DNA from: Mycolicibacterium sp. J2
Lineage (GTDB): Bacteria > Actinomycetota > Actinomycetes > Mycobacteriales > Mycobacteriaceae
DNA: 64,000 nucleotides
Direction of reading: 5' to 3'
Assembly (NCBI RefSeq): GCF_026240945.1
Contig: NZ_JAPFPY010000004.1
Coordinates: 1-64,000, forward strand
Positions 19,239 through 26,932 of the stretch are shown piece after piece (the first letter of the stretch is position 1; each line of letters opens with the position of its first letter). The notes below the pieces were generated by a model. That model ran no database searches. It was not told the DNA's origin and worked only from the letters and a program-made list of their open reading frames with translations. The position numbers and the translations under genes were made by a program.

Positions 19239-20321
19239 ATGAACGAGTTCGCGCCGCCAGTGTGCCGCGACACCATCGATGTCGCGTTGGTCATCCCGTT
19301 CAATGGTTCGGCGGGCATCTACGGTCCCTCGTGCATGGCCTGTGCCGAACTGGCGATCGCCGAGGTCAACAACGGCCCGGGGTTGCTCGGCAGGCCGATC
19401 CGGCTGATCCCGGTCGACGGCAGCAGGGCGCCCGCCGAAGTGGCCGCCGAGGTCTCGGCGCTCCTGAGTCTGGGTGCAATCGATGCGGTCACCGGCTGGC
19501 ATATCTCGCCGGTGCGCCAGGCCGTGGCTCGCGTCACCGCAAATCGGGTGCCTTACGTTTACGGTCCGCTCTACGAGGGGGGAGAGCGGACGCCCGGGTT
19601 GTTTCTGACCGGTGAGACCCCGTCTCGGCAACTGCTGCCCGCCATGGATTGGATGAAGGCCGAATACGGCATCGACAAGTGGCTTCTGATCGGCAACGAC
19701 TACATCTGGCCGCGCCAGACCGGTTTTGCCGCGCGGCTGCACGCACGTGCCCAGGGCCGTCCGTTGATCGACGAGATCTATCTACCGCTGGGGACCGGGG
19801 ACTTCACCGACGCCATCCGGCAGGTGGACAGCAGTGGCGCGGCAGGAGTACTGCTGCTGCTGGTGGGTGGCGACGGCGTGGCATTCAACCGGCAGTTCGC
19901 CTCTGCCGGCCTCGCCGCCTCGGTGCCGCGGCTGAGCCCCCATGTCGAAGAGAACATGTTGATGGCCAGCGGCAGTGAAAGCAATGGTGGATTGTTCGCC
20001 GCCGCTGGTTATTTCGAGGCCCTCAACACCACCGCAGGTGCCGAGTTCAGTAGCCGCTACTACGCGCATTTCGGAGCCGCGGCCCCAGCTCTGAACAGCA
20101 TCGGAGAGTCCTGTTTCGAGGCGATCACCTTGTTGATCGCCCTCGCGACGCGGGCGGGCTCACTGCGGATACCCGACATGATGGCGGCCGCTGCAGGGAT
20201 GACCTATACCAGTCCCCGGGGCGAAGTGAGCTTACGGGGGAATCAGTTGGCGCAAGACGTGTACGTCGCCGAGGCAGTAGGTCTGGAGTTCGAGATCCGC
20301 GATCGGATCTTCGCTGCCTGA
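19239..20321 (+). CDS. AmiC/NhhC-like amide sensor (periplasmic-binding-protein fold, cytoplasmic)
   Basis: 360-aa type I binding-protein fold related to the AmiC amide sensor of Pseudomonas and to urea/amide ABC binding proteins. It opens with VALVIPFNGSAGIYGPSCMACAELA and contains WLLIGNDYIWPRQ. There is no signal peptide or lipobox and no transporter genes are adjacent, which argues for an intracellular sensor as with AmiC and NhhC. ATG at 19239 is 7 nt from GGAGG. Expected ligand: the amide made by the hydratase. Last gene of the nitrile module. Confidence 0.85.
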   Translation: MNEFAPPVCRDTIDVALVIPFNGSAGIYGPSCMACAELAIAEVNNGPGLLGRPIRLIPVDGSRAPAEVAAEVSALLSLGAIDAVTGWHISPVRQAVARVTANRVPYVYGPLYEGGERTPGLFLTGETPSRQLLPAMDWMKAEYGIDKWLLIGNDYIWPRQTGFAARLHARAQGRPLIDEIYLPLGTGDFTDAIRQVDSSGAAGVLLLLVGGDGVAFNRQFASAGLAASVPRLSPHVEENMLMASGSESNGGLFAAAGYFEALNTTAGAEFSSRYYAHFGAAAPALNSIGESCFEAITLLIALATRAGSLRIPDMMAAAAGMTYTSPRGEVSLRGNQLAQDVYVAEAVGLEFEIRDRIFAA

Positions 20322-20494
20322 GGGTCGTACCCGGCCCGCCATCAGGGCAGCTCAGCGCGGTCCGCGTTCGCATGGATCGCGGCGCGGCAGTGATTGGCCT
20401 GCAAGCGATGCCGCTCTGCGGCATCCGTCGCCTCGACCTGCCTCTCCTGCGCCACGTCGACCACACTGGTGCCTCGCGCGGCGTGAGGGTCAAG

Positions 20495-21019
20495 TCAATT
20501 CCGGTTGGCGGTGAGACGGGCCTCGCACACCAAATAGATCAACGGCCGGCCGCGTTCGTCCAGAGTCTCGTGATGGCGGTCGAACCCGATCTTGTCCAGG
20601 ACGCGCAGTGAAGCCTCGTTCCAGGCGCCGACGGTCGACCAGATTCGGGTCCGACCCGTGGCGAATGCTGCGGCCAGCACCGCGCGAGCCGCCTCCGTCG
20701 CATACCCGTGCCCGTGGAACCGTTGGAACAGTTCGTAGGCAATTTCGGGTTCGTCCAGGGCGCAGCGGCCGACGATGAGTCCGCAGTAGCCCAGTGGTTC
20801 ATCGTCAGAGCGCCTGCGGATCGTCGCGAGTCCGATTCCGGTTTCGCGGGCCATCTCTCGTTGCTCGGCCATCCGGCGGCGGACGCTCTCCAAGGACTCG
20901 GTTGTCCCGCCGACACGCTCACCGAGAAGTTCGTGATTCCACTCGGCGTCGCTTGCCTCGCGCTGGTGTAGACGTAATCGTGGCGTGCGGATCGACAGCT
21001 GCATTGCGTCGTAATGCAT
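20495..21019 (-). CDS. GNAT family N-acetyltransferase
   Basis: 174-aa acetyltransferase of the RimJ/RimL type. Visible are the N-terminal RTPRLRLHQREASDAEW, the acetyl-CoA segment RFHGHGYATEAARAVL (with the Q/R-x-x-G-x-G/A-like pattern) and the C-terminal WNEASLRVLDKIGF. Acceptor substrate unknown. The ATG at 21019 is used; ATG 21004 and an upstream start at 21067 are also in frame. The 173 bp between this gene and the AmiC-like gene hold nothing I recognise. Confidence 0.85.
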   Translation of the reverse strand: MHYDAMQLSIRTPRLRLHQREASDAEWNHELLGERVGGTTESLESVRRRMAEQREMARETGIGLATIRRRSDDEPLGYCGLIVGRCALDEPEIAYELFQRFHGHGYATEAARAVLAAAFATGRTRIWSTVGAWNEASLRVLDKIGFDRHHETLDERGRPLIYLVCEARLTANRN

Positions 21020-21207
21020 CGTCGGGGCTCCTGGCGTAGCTGATGTTGCTACCGTACCCACCGGCATAATCGGTTTCAGCCAAAGCGCTTCGGGTCGAAA
21101 CGTAGGCCGCGCACCGCAGCTTCAGCAGCTTCATGCACCTGCCCGTCGGTTACGATGCGCATTCGGCTGGACCCAGCGAGGCACCGCGCTCATTCGGGGA
21201 GAAGAAG

Positions 21208-21681
21208 ATGACATCGCCTCCTTCTGAGGCTCATGACGAGCTCGATGAGATCGACCGGGTGCTGATCACGGCGCTTCAGAAGGACGGTCGGATTGGCTAC
21301 GCGGAACTGGGGGAACTCGTCGGCCTGACCGCCGGTGGCGCACGAAAGCGATTCATGCGGCTGCAAGACCGCGGCATCCTGAAGGTCGTCGGCATCACCG
21401 ATCCGCTCCGCCTGGGGTATCGCAGCATGGCCATGGTCGGCATCGTCGCCGACGGCGACATCGAGGCCATCGCGGCGGCGCTCAACGAGATCGACGACGT
21501 GATCTATGTGGTGCTCGCGGCCGGCCGTTACGACCTGCTGGTCGAGGTCATCGCCACCGACCAGGCCGGACTCTTCGAAGTGATCAACCAGAAGGTGCGG
21601 GCCACTCCTGGAGTGGCTCGTGCAGAGACGTTCACCTACTACGGGATCCGGACACATCGCTTCGAGTGGGGGGTGCGCTGA
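21208..21681 (+). CDS. Lrp/AsnC family transcriptional regulator
   Basis: 157 aa. N-terminal HTH (LDEIDRVLITALQKDGRIGYAE, then LVGLTAGGARKRFMRL) followed by a ligand-binding RAM domain with VVLAAGRYDLLVEV and FTYYGIRTHRFEW. GGGGAGAAG precedes the ATG at 21208. It lies 102 bp upstream of the kinase/phospho-lyase gene in the same direction, so it probably senses the amino acid or amino alcohol that the next two enzymes handle. Confidence 0.92.
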   Translation: MTSPPSEAHDELDEIDRVLITALQKDGRIGYAELGELVGLTAGGARKRFMRLQDRGILKVVGITDPLRLGYRSMAMVGIVADGDIEAIAAALNEIDDVIYVVLAAGRYDLLVEVIATDQAGLFEVINQKVRATPGVARAETFTYYGIRTHRFEWGVR

Positions 21682-21728
21682 TTCCCTTCTGGTGTTGATA
21701 AGTCATAGAAGAACCGCTATCGGTGACG

Positions 21729-21734
21729 TATAGT
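21729..21734 (+). promoter_or_regulatory. probable -10 of the fusion-enzyme gene
   Basis: TATAGT lies in the gap after the AsnC gene. A transcript from here would begin near 21741, downstream of the first in-frame GTG (21733). This favours the later GTG at 21784, which has AGGTGGG 6 nt upstream. Confidence 0.4.
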
Positions 21735-21783
21735 GACTGACAAGATCGGCATGGTTCTAATTGATGAGTCAGGTGGGAATAGC

Positions 21784-24672
21784 GTGACCAGTGATCGGTG
21801 GCGCCTCGTGCGCCCCGGCGTGGAAGCCGAGCAAGCCGCGGAACTGGTGGCCGAGCACTTCGGCATCCGCGGCGCCGTCGTCGAGCTGGGCAGTCAACAG
21901 GACCGGAATTATCGCGTCGATCCGGACGCCGGTAACGGACTGCTGTTCAAGATCAACCACCCTTCGGTACCGGCTGGCGTGTTGGAGCTGCAGGCCGCGG
22001 TGTCCGACCGGTTGCGGGGCGCGGGAATCGCGACGCCTGCGGTGCTGTCCACGGTGCACGGGCAGCGATCGGTCGAGGTCCGCACCCCCGAGGAAAGCGT
22101 GGCGCGGGCCTGCGCGTTCGAGTTGGTCGCCGGCGATGCGATTGCCGACTGCGGGCCGATGACCGGAGTGCTCGCGGAGCAACTGGGCGCGCTGGCCGGG
22201 CGCACCGTCGCCGCGCTCGCGGGCCTCGAGCACCCGGCCTCGCACCGAGAGCTGCAATGGGAACTCGGCCGCAGCCTTGATGTCGTCGAGGCGTTGTCCG
22301 GTGATCTCCCGCCCGATCGCCGCGAGGTCTGTCTCCGTGCAGCCCGGGACGCGGCCGCGCAACTGCATGCGCTGGCGGCGGCACTGCCGCGACAGATCAT
22401 CCACGGAGACCTCACCAGTGACAATGTGCTTCGAGACGGCCAGGGCACGCTCTGGGTGGTGGATCTCGGTGATGTCATCACGTCCTGGCGCGTCGCCGAA
22501 TTGGCGGTGTTGGCGGCCGATGTTCTCGGGCGCACGGACAGTCTGGCCATGGTGGGCCGAGCGGTTCGGGGATTCGTCGGCAGCGTCACGCTGAGCGATG
22601 ACGAACTCGCCGCCATCTGGCCGATGATGATCCTGCGCGGAGCGGTACTGGCCGTGAGCGGATGGTCGCAGCTGCGTATCGACCCGGACAACGAATACGC
22701 CCGCGAGCGTCTCGAGCACGAATGGCAGGTGTTTCAGCGGGCGGTGGACTGCGATGCGGCCCAAGCGATTCCGCAACTGCGGTTGGCGGCCGGCCGGGCC
22801 CATATCCCGGGATTTGAGTACGCCGAAGTGGTGGCGGGACTGCATGACGCCGCTGTACTGGACCTGGGTATCCGCAGCGAAGCGCTCGACCGGGGGCGCT
22901 GGCTCGCGTCCGGCGTGGAGCGCGAGCTGGTTCGGGAGGCGTTGTCCGGCGTGCAAGTCGCCGCGATGCGATTCGGGGAGGCCCGGCTCAGTCGTGTGTC
23001 GTTGGACGTGGGGCAACCCGCGCCGACGCGGGCCCGCTGTGTCGAAGTGTGGACCCGCCCGGGAACCGTTGTCAGCGCGCCCTTTTCGGGACGGCTACGT
23101 CAGGATGAATCCGGTGTGGAGCTCAGTGACAACGGGGTGGTGCTGCGCATCGACGGTGTCATGAATCTTGTCCCCAACGGCGAGGCCCACGCCGGGGAAC
23201 CGATCGGCCGGGTACGTCCGGATCCAGAAGGCCTGGGTCGGATCGTCGTCACCCGCCGAGTGCGAGACGCATCCGCTGAACCGGTATTCGCCGGCCCCGA
23301 CGACGAATACGAAACCGACGGTGCGGCAGACCCTTCACCGCTCCTGGGCATCGCGTCCGTGCCCGACCCGCTCCTCGAGCTGAGCGCGGCACGCGAGCGC
23401 CGGGGCCGCGCCATGGGCGGCGCCGCCGAGCGCTACTACACCGAGCCGCCTCAGATCGAACGCGGCTGGGGCACCCGGCTCATCGACACCCAGGGCCGGG
23501 CCTACCTCGACATGGTCAACAATGTCACGGCCATAGGGCACTGCCACCCCCGGCTCGCCGACGCGGTCAGCAGGCAACTCCACCTGCTCAACACGAACTC
23601 GCGGTTCCTGTACCAGGCCTACGCCGATTTCGCGGAGCGCCTGGCCGCCAGATCACCGGATCCGGCACTGGACACGGTGATTCCGGTGAACAGCGGCTCC
23701 GAAGCGGTCGACCTCGCCCTGCGGCTGGCCCAGGTCGCCACCGGGCGGCGAGATGTCATCGCGGTGCGCGAGGGTTACCACGGTTGGACGATGGCATCCG
23801 ACTCGGTGAGCACATCCGCCTTCGACAATCCCAGTGCCCTGCCCTCACGCCCCGATTGGGTGCACCTGGTCGACGCGCCCAACACGTATCGAGGACCCTT
23901 TCGCGGACCGGACGCGGGATCGCGGTACGCGGCTCAGGTTTCCGGGGTCGCGGCAGGACTCGTCGCGCAAGACCGCGCCCCGGCGGCCTTCATCTGTGAG
24001 CCCGTGTTCGGTAACGCCGGTGGGGTGATCCCGCCCGCGGGCTACCTGGCCGGGGTGTATGCGGCGGTCCGGCAGCACGGCGGCCTCGCGATCGCCGACG
24101 AGGTACAGGTCGGCTACGGGCGCCTCGGGAAGGCGTTCTGGGGCTCCGAATTCCAGGGCGTCATCCCCGATATCATCGCCGTCGCCAAAGCCGCCGGAAA
24201 TGCGTACCCGATCGGTGCCGTCATCACCCGCCGTGAGATCGCCGACGCACTGCGCGATGAGGGCATGTTTTTCTCGTCCGCTGCCGGAGCGCCCGCCAGC
24301 GCAGTGGCGGGCTCGGCGGTGCTCGACGTGATCCGCGATGAAGGATTGCAGGCCAACGCGGAACGGGTCGGGGACCACCTGCGGCGACGCCTCTGCCAGT
24401 TGGCCGACAAGCACCCGCTCATCGGGACGGTGCACGGGGCGGGCCTCTATCTGGGTGTGGAACTGGTCACCGACCGCGAATCGTGCACCCCCGCAACGGA
24501 TGAGACCGAGTGGCTGTGTGAGCGGATTCTGGCTTACGGCATCATCTTGCAGGCCACGTCCGAGCGCCAGAACGTACTCAAGATCAAACCACCGCTCACG
24601 CTTACCCTCGATGAGGCGGATGTCTTCGTCGACGCACTGGACCGGGTGCTGACCGAGCTTCGCGATCGATGA
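21784..24672 (+). CDS. kinase / lipoyl-like / class III aminotransferase fusion, probable amino-alcohol kinase-phospholyase
   Basis: 962-aa three-part protein. Residues 1-330: aminoglycoside-phosphotransferase-type kinase with IIHGDLTSDNVL (HGD at 207-209) and VVDLGDV. About 410-490: a small beta-rich segment (GTVVSAPFSGRLRQ) like M23/biotinyl-lipoyl folds. From about 530: class III PLP enzyme with the Schiff-base lysine in VAKAAGNAYPIGAV (K802). In humans, separate AGPHD1 kinase and AGXT2L1/2 phospho-lyases act on hydroxylysine and ethanolamine phosphate; bacterial fusions of the two are known. The inferred reaction is phosphorylation of an amino alcohol then elimination of phosphate and ammonia. 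Overlaps the next gene in ATGA. Confidence 0.85.
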   Translation: MTSDRWRLVRPGVEAEQAAELVAEHFGIRGAVVELGSQQDRNYRVDPDAGNGLLFKINHPSVPAGVLELQAAVSDRLRGAGIATPAVLSTVHGQRSVEVRTPEESVARACAFELVAGDAIADCGPMTGVLAEQLGALAGRTVAALAGLEHPASHRELQWELGRSLDVVEALSGDLPPDRREVCLRAARDAAAQLHALAAALPRQIIHGDLTSDNVLRDGQGTLWVVDLGDVITSWRVAELAVLAADVLGRTDSLAMVGRAVRGFVGSVTLSDDELAAIWPMMILRGAVLAVSGWSQLRIDPDNEYARERLEHEWQVFQRAVDCDAAQAIPQLRLAAGRAHIPGFEYAEVVAGLHDAAVLDLGIRSEALDRGRWLASGVERELVREALSGVQVAAMRFGEARLSRVSLDVGQPAPTRARCVEVWTRPGTVVSAPFSGRLRQDESGVELSDNGVVLRIDGVMNLVPNGEAHAGEPIGRVRPDPEGLGRIVVTRRVRDASAEPVFAGPDDEYETDGAADPSPLLGIASVPDPLLELSAARERRGRAMGGAAERYYTEPPQIERGWGTRLIDTQGRAYLDMVNNVTAIGHCHPRLADAVSRQLHLLNTNSRFLYQAYADFAERLAARSPDPALDTVIPVNSGSEAVDLALRLAQVATGRRDVIAVREGYHGWTMASDSVSTSAFDNPSALPSRPDWVHLVDAPNTYRGPFRGPDAGSRYAAQVSGVAAGLVAQDRAPAAFICEPVFGNAGGVIPPAGYLAGVYAAVRQHGGLAIADEVQVGYGRLGKAFWGSEFQGVIPDIIAVAKAAGNAYPIGAVITRREIADALRDEGMFFSSAAGAPASAVAGSAVLDVIRDEGLQANAERVGDHLRRRLCQLADKHPLIGTVHGAGLYLGVELVTDRESCTPATDETEWLCERILAYGIILQATSERQNVLKIKPPLTLTLDEADVFVDALDRVLTELRDR

Positions 24673-26219
24673 CCACAGAACCGAAGAGGAATGCGATGAA
24701 CTCCTTCGACACCGTCGTGGTGGGCGCCGGCGTGGCCGGTCTCACCGCGGCGAAGCTGCTGAGCCGGGCCGGTCAGCGGGTGGTGGTGCTCGAGGCGCGG
24801 GACCGGGTGGGTGGCCGGTTGTGGACCGACCGATCTGCGGGATTCTGTGTGGATCTGGGTGCGTCGTGGATTCACGGTATCCAAGGCAACCCGTTGACAG
24901 ACCTGGCCGAGGCGTTCGGGATGCAGACCGTGGAGTTCACGGTGGGCGCGTTTCAACCCGACAGCCGGCCGATCGCCAACTACGGCCCGGATTTCCGGCC
25001 GCTGGATCCGGCCACCGCACGGCGGTGGGCCGACGACGTCCATACCGCGGACGCCGAACTGGAGCGCATCGTTGCGGGCTCGACACCGGGGCAGAGTTAT
25101 GCCGACGTTGCGGCGCAGGCGCTGGCGTCTCAGGGCTGGGACACCGAGCGCGGCCAACGGGTGTGGGAGTTCTACCGACACCGCACCGAAGAGCAGTGTG
25201 GCGCGCACATCAGCGATGTCGCGGCACACGGCTTGGACGAGGACGCGATTATCGGAGACGAGGTGATCTTCCCTGGCGGTTATGACCAGCTGGCGGTGAA
25301 TATCGCTCGCGAACTTGATATTCGGCGCGAACACCTGGTGCGGAAGGTCAGCTGGTCGGAGACCGGCGTGCGGGTCGAGACCGGTTCGGGCACCTTCGAT
25401 GCGCACAACGCGGTTATCACCGTCCCACTGGGAGTGCTCAAGGCCGGCTCGATCGAGTTCGTGCCTGCCCTGCCCGATGTGGTCGTAGGCCCGATCGAGC
25501 GGTTGGGCATGGGCGTCTTCGTCAAGGTGTTCCTGCAGTTCCCGCAACGATTCTGGCCCGACGACGTGTACGCGATCCGGCAGCAGGGTGCCGCCGGCGA
25601 TACCTGGCATTCCTGGTACGACGTGTCGGCGGTCAGTGGACAGCCGATGTTGCTGACGTTCGCCGGCGGACCCCGCGGCCGCGAGGTGGAGGCGATGAGC
25701 GAAGAGGACGTCGTCGCTTCGGTGCTGAGTTCCCTGCGTCGGATCTACGGTGAGCGCGTCGCCGAGCCGGTCGGATCATGGGTGACCGGATGGGGCAGCG
25801 ATCCGTTGTCTCGTGGTTCGTATTCGTATGTGGCGGTGGGCGCTTCGCATCAGGATCACGACGCGATGGCCACCCCGGTGGGTGGCGTGCTGCATCTGGC
25901 GGGCGAGGCGACGTGGAGCACTGATCCGGCGACGGTGAACGGGGCGTTGTTATCCGGGCACCGCGCGGCCGAACGGGTCCTCGGCCGGCCCGTTCCCGGT
26001 CACACTGCTGCAGGAGCAGTAGCGCGCACGCCGTCTAATCGTTTCCGGGTGACGCCAGACCACCTCAGATGTCGTGGCTGCTGGGCCCACCGGATCTCGG
26101 GCCGTAACGCTCGGCGTAGGCCCGGTGGACGTGTGCATTGCGCTCACGGGAGAGCTTGTCGACGAGATCGGTGTTCAGACCGTGCTTGGCCAGCATGTGG
26201 CGACGCCACACCTTGTTGA
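24669..26219 (+). CDS. flavin monoamine oxidase family protein with extended C-terminus
   Basis: FAD-dependent amine oxidase, 516 aa. The N-terminal FAD site VVVGAGVAGLTAAKLLSRAG and the RVGGRLWTDR segment are clear, and the C-terminal flavin motif HLAGEATWSTDPATVNGALLSG lies at about residues 405-427. The normal end would be near 26040. Instead the frame runs on for about 60 Arg/Cys-rich residues, antisense to the DUF5313 gene, for 155 bp. A one-base shift near 26020 would meet a stop at once, so an indel is likely. ATG 24669 is coupled to the upstream stop; ATG 24696 has AGAGGA. Confidence 0.85.
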   Translation: MTTEPKRNAMNSFDTVVVGAGVAGLTAAKLLSRAGQRVVVLEARDRVGGRLWTDRSAGFCVDLGASWIHGIQGNPLTDLAEAFGMQTVEFTVGAFQPDSRPIANYGPDFRPLDPATARRWADDVHTADAELERIVAGSTPGQSYADVAAQALASQGWDTERGQRVWEFYRHRTEEQCGAHISDVAAHGLDEDAIIGDEVIFPGGYDQLAVNIARELDIRREHLVRKVSWSETGVRVETGSGTFDAHNAVITVPLGVLKAGSIEFVPALPDVVVGPIERLGMGVFVKVFLQFPQRFWPDDVYAIRQQGAAGDTWHSWYDVSAVSGQPMLLTFAGGPRGREVEAMSEEDVVASVLSSLRRIYGERVAEPVGSWVTGWGSDPLSRGSYSYVAVGASHQDHDAMATPVGGVLHLAGEATWSTDPATVNGALLSGHRAAERVLGRPVPGHTAAGAVARTPSNRFRVTPDHLRCRGCWAHRISGRNARRRPGGRVHCAHGRACRRDRCSDRAWPACGDATPC

Positions 26220-26484
26220 GCGCGTGCGAGAAGAACACGAACGGGATGAAGATGGGCAACGTCATGCTCACGTGCAGATAGAGCGACATCGGGATGAACC
26301 AGATGGGTGCCAGGACCAGGACGGCCGGTACGGCGACCCTGGCCATCATGCGCACCGTCGCGCCCGGGCCCGCGAGGTCCTCGGCTACCCAGGCCCGCAT
26401 GGAGTCCGGCAACCGCTTTCCGTAGCAATACGCGATGTATTGCAGCGCGCCCGGTCTGGCTGAAGGCACGCGTTCGGTCGGCAT
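26065..26484 (-). CDS. DUF5313 family membrane protein
   Basis: 139-aa mycobacterial-type protein of unknown function. It begins with RPGALQYIAYCYGKRLPDSM, has two hydrophobic segments (VAVPAVLVLAPIWFIPMSLY and MTLPIFIPFVFFSHAL) and a basic C-terminus. The head and spacing are typical of the DUF5313 family. The C-terminal 50 codons overlap the run-on end of the amine oxidase gene. Divergent from the ArsR-type gene with a shared 70-bp control region. Confidence 0.82.
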   Translation of the reverse strand: MPTERVPSARPGALQYIAYCYGKRLPDSMRAWVAEDLAGPGATVRMMARVAVPAVLVLAPIWFIPMSLYLHVSMTLPIFIPFVFFSHALNKVWRRHMLAKHGLNTDLVDKLSRERNAHVHRAYAERYGPRSGGPSSHDI

Positions 26485-26509
26485 GGACCAAGCATAGCAG
26501 GCGGTATGA

Positions 26510-26533
26510 TGGATTGCGAATTAGCTCAATCCA
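26510..26533. promoter_or_regulatory. ArsR-type operator
   Basis: TGGATTG (26510-26516) and CAATCCA (26527-26533) form a perfect 7-10-7 inverted repeat, 21 bp before the ATG of the ArsR-type gene and 25 bp from the divergent DUF5313 start. Spacing and position fit an autoregulatory ArsR site. Confidence 0.6.
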
Positions 26534-26554
26534 CTATCCCGAAGGACGTACGAC

Positions 26555-26932
26555 ATGGCGGACAGCGTCCTGGGCGGGCCGGAGCGACCGCTGTACGAGA
26601 TCAAGGCCAACCTGTTCAAGGCCCTGGCGCATCCGGCGCGTATCCGCGTACTGGAGATCCTGTCCACGAACAGCGCACCGACACCCGTCAGCACCATCCT
26701 GGCCGAAAGTGATCTCGAGCCGACCCTGCTCTCGCAGCACCTGGCCGTGCTCAAGCGCCACCACGTGGTCAGCGGGCAGCGCGTCGGCAATGCCGTCTAC
26801 TACCGGCTCGCGCATCCGAAGATCGCGGAACTGTTGGTGATCGCTCGCACCTTCCTGGTGGACACCCTTGCCGCGCAGCGCGATCGGCTGGACGTGGTGG
26901 GATCCCTGCCGCCCATCGGATCGTCGACGTGA
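26555..26932 (+). CDS. ArsR/SmtB-type winged-helix regulator (cysteine-free)
   Basis: 125-aa repressor. LFKALAHPARIRVLEIL is the ArsR dimer helix, and PTLLSQHLAVLKRHHVV the recognition helix. The protein has no cysteine at all and no clustered histidines in the known sensor positions, so it is not a thiol or arsenic sensor of the usual kind. The stop overlaps the SulP start (GTGA), so both are coupled. ArsR-SulP pairs are common in actinobacteria; the signal they sense is not established. Confidence 0.9.
   Translation: MADSVLGGPERPLYEIKANLFKALAHPARIRVLEILSTNSAPTPVSTILAESDLEPTLLSQHLAVLKRHHVVSGQRVGNAVYYRLAHPKIAELLVIARTFLVDTLAAQRDRLDVVGSLPPIGSST

Noticed and set aside
19239..20321. Binding protein of an ABC amide/urea transporter
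   Set aside because: No signal peptide or lipobox and no permease or ATPase genes nearby. A cytoplasmic AmiC-type sensor fits better.
20322..20494. Possible small gene between the AmiC-like and GNAT genes
   Set aside because: Short frames exist on both strands, but none has a ribosome site or recognisable sequence.
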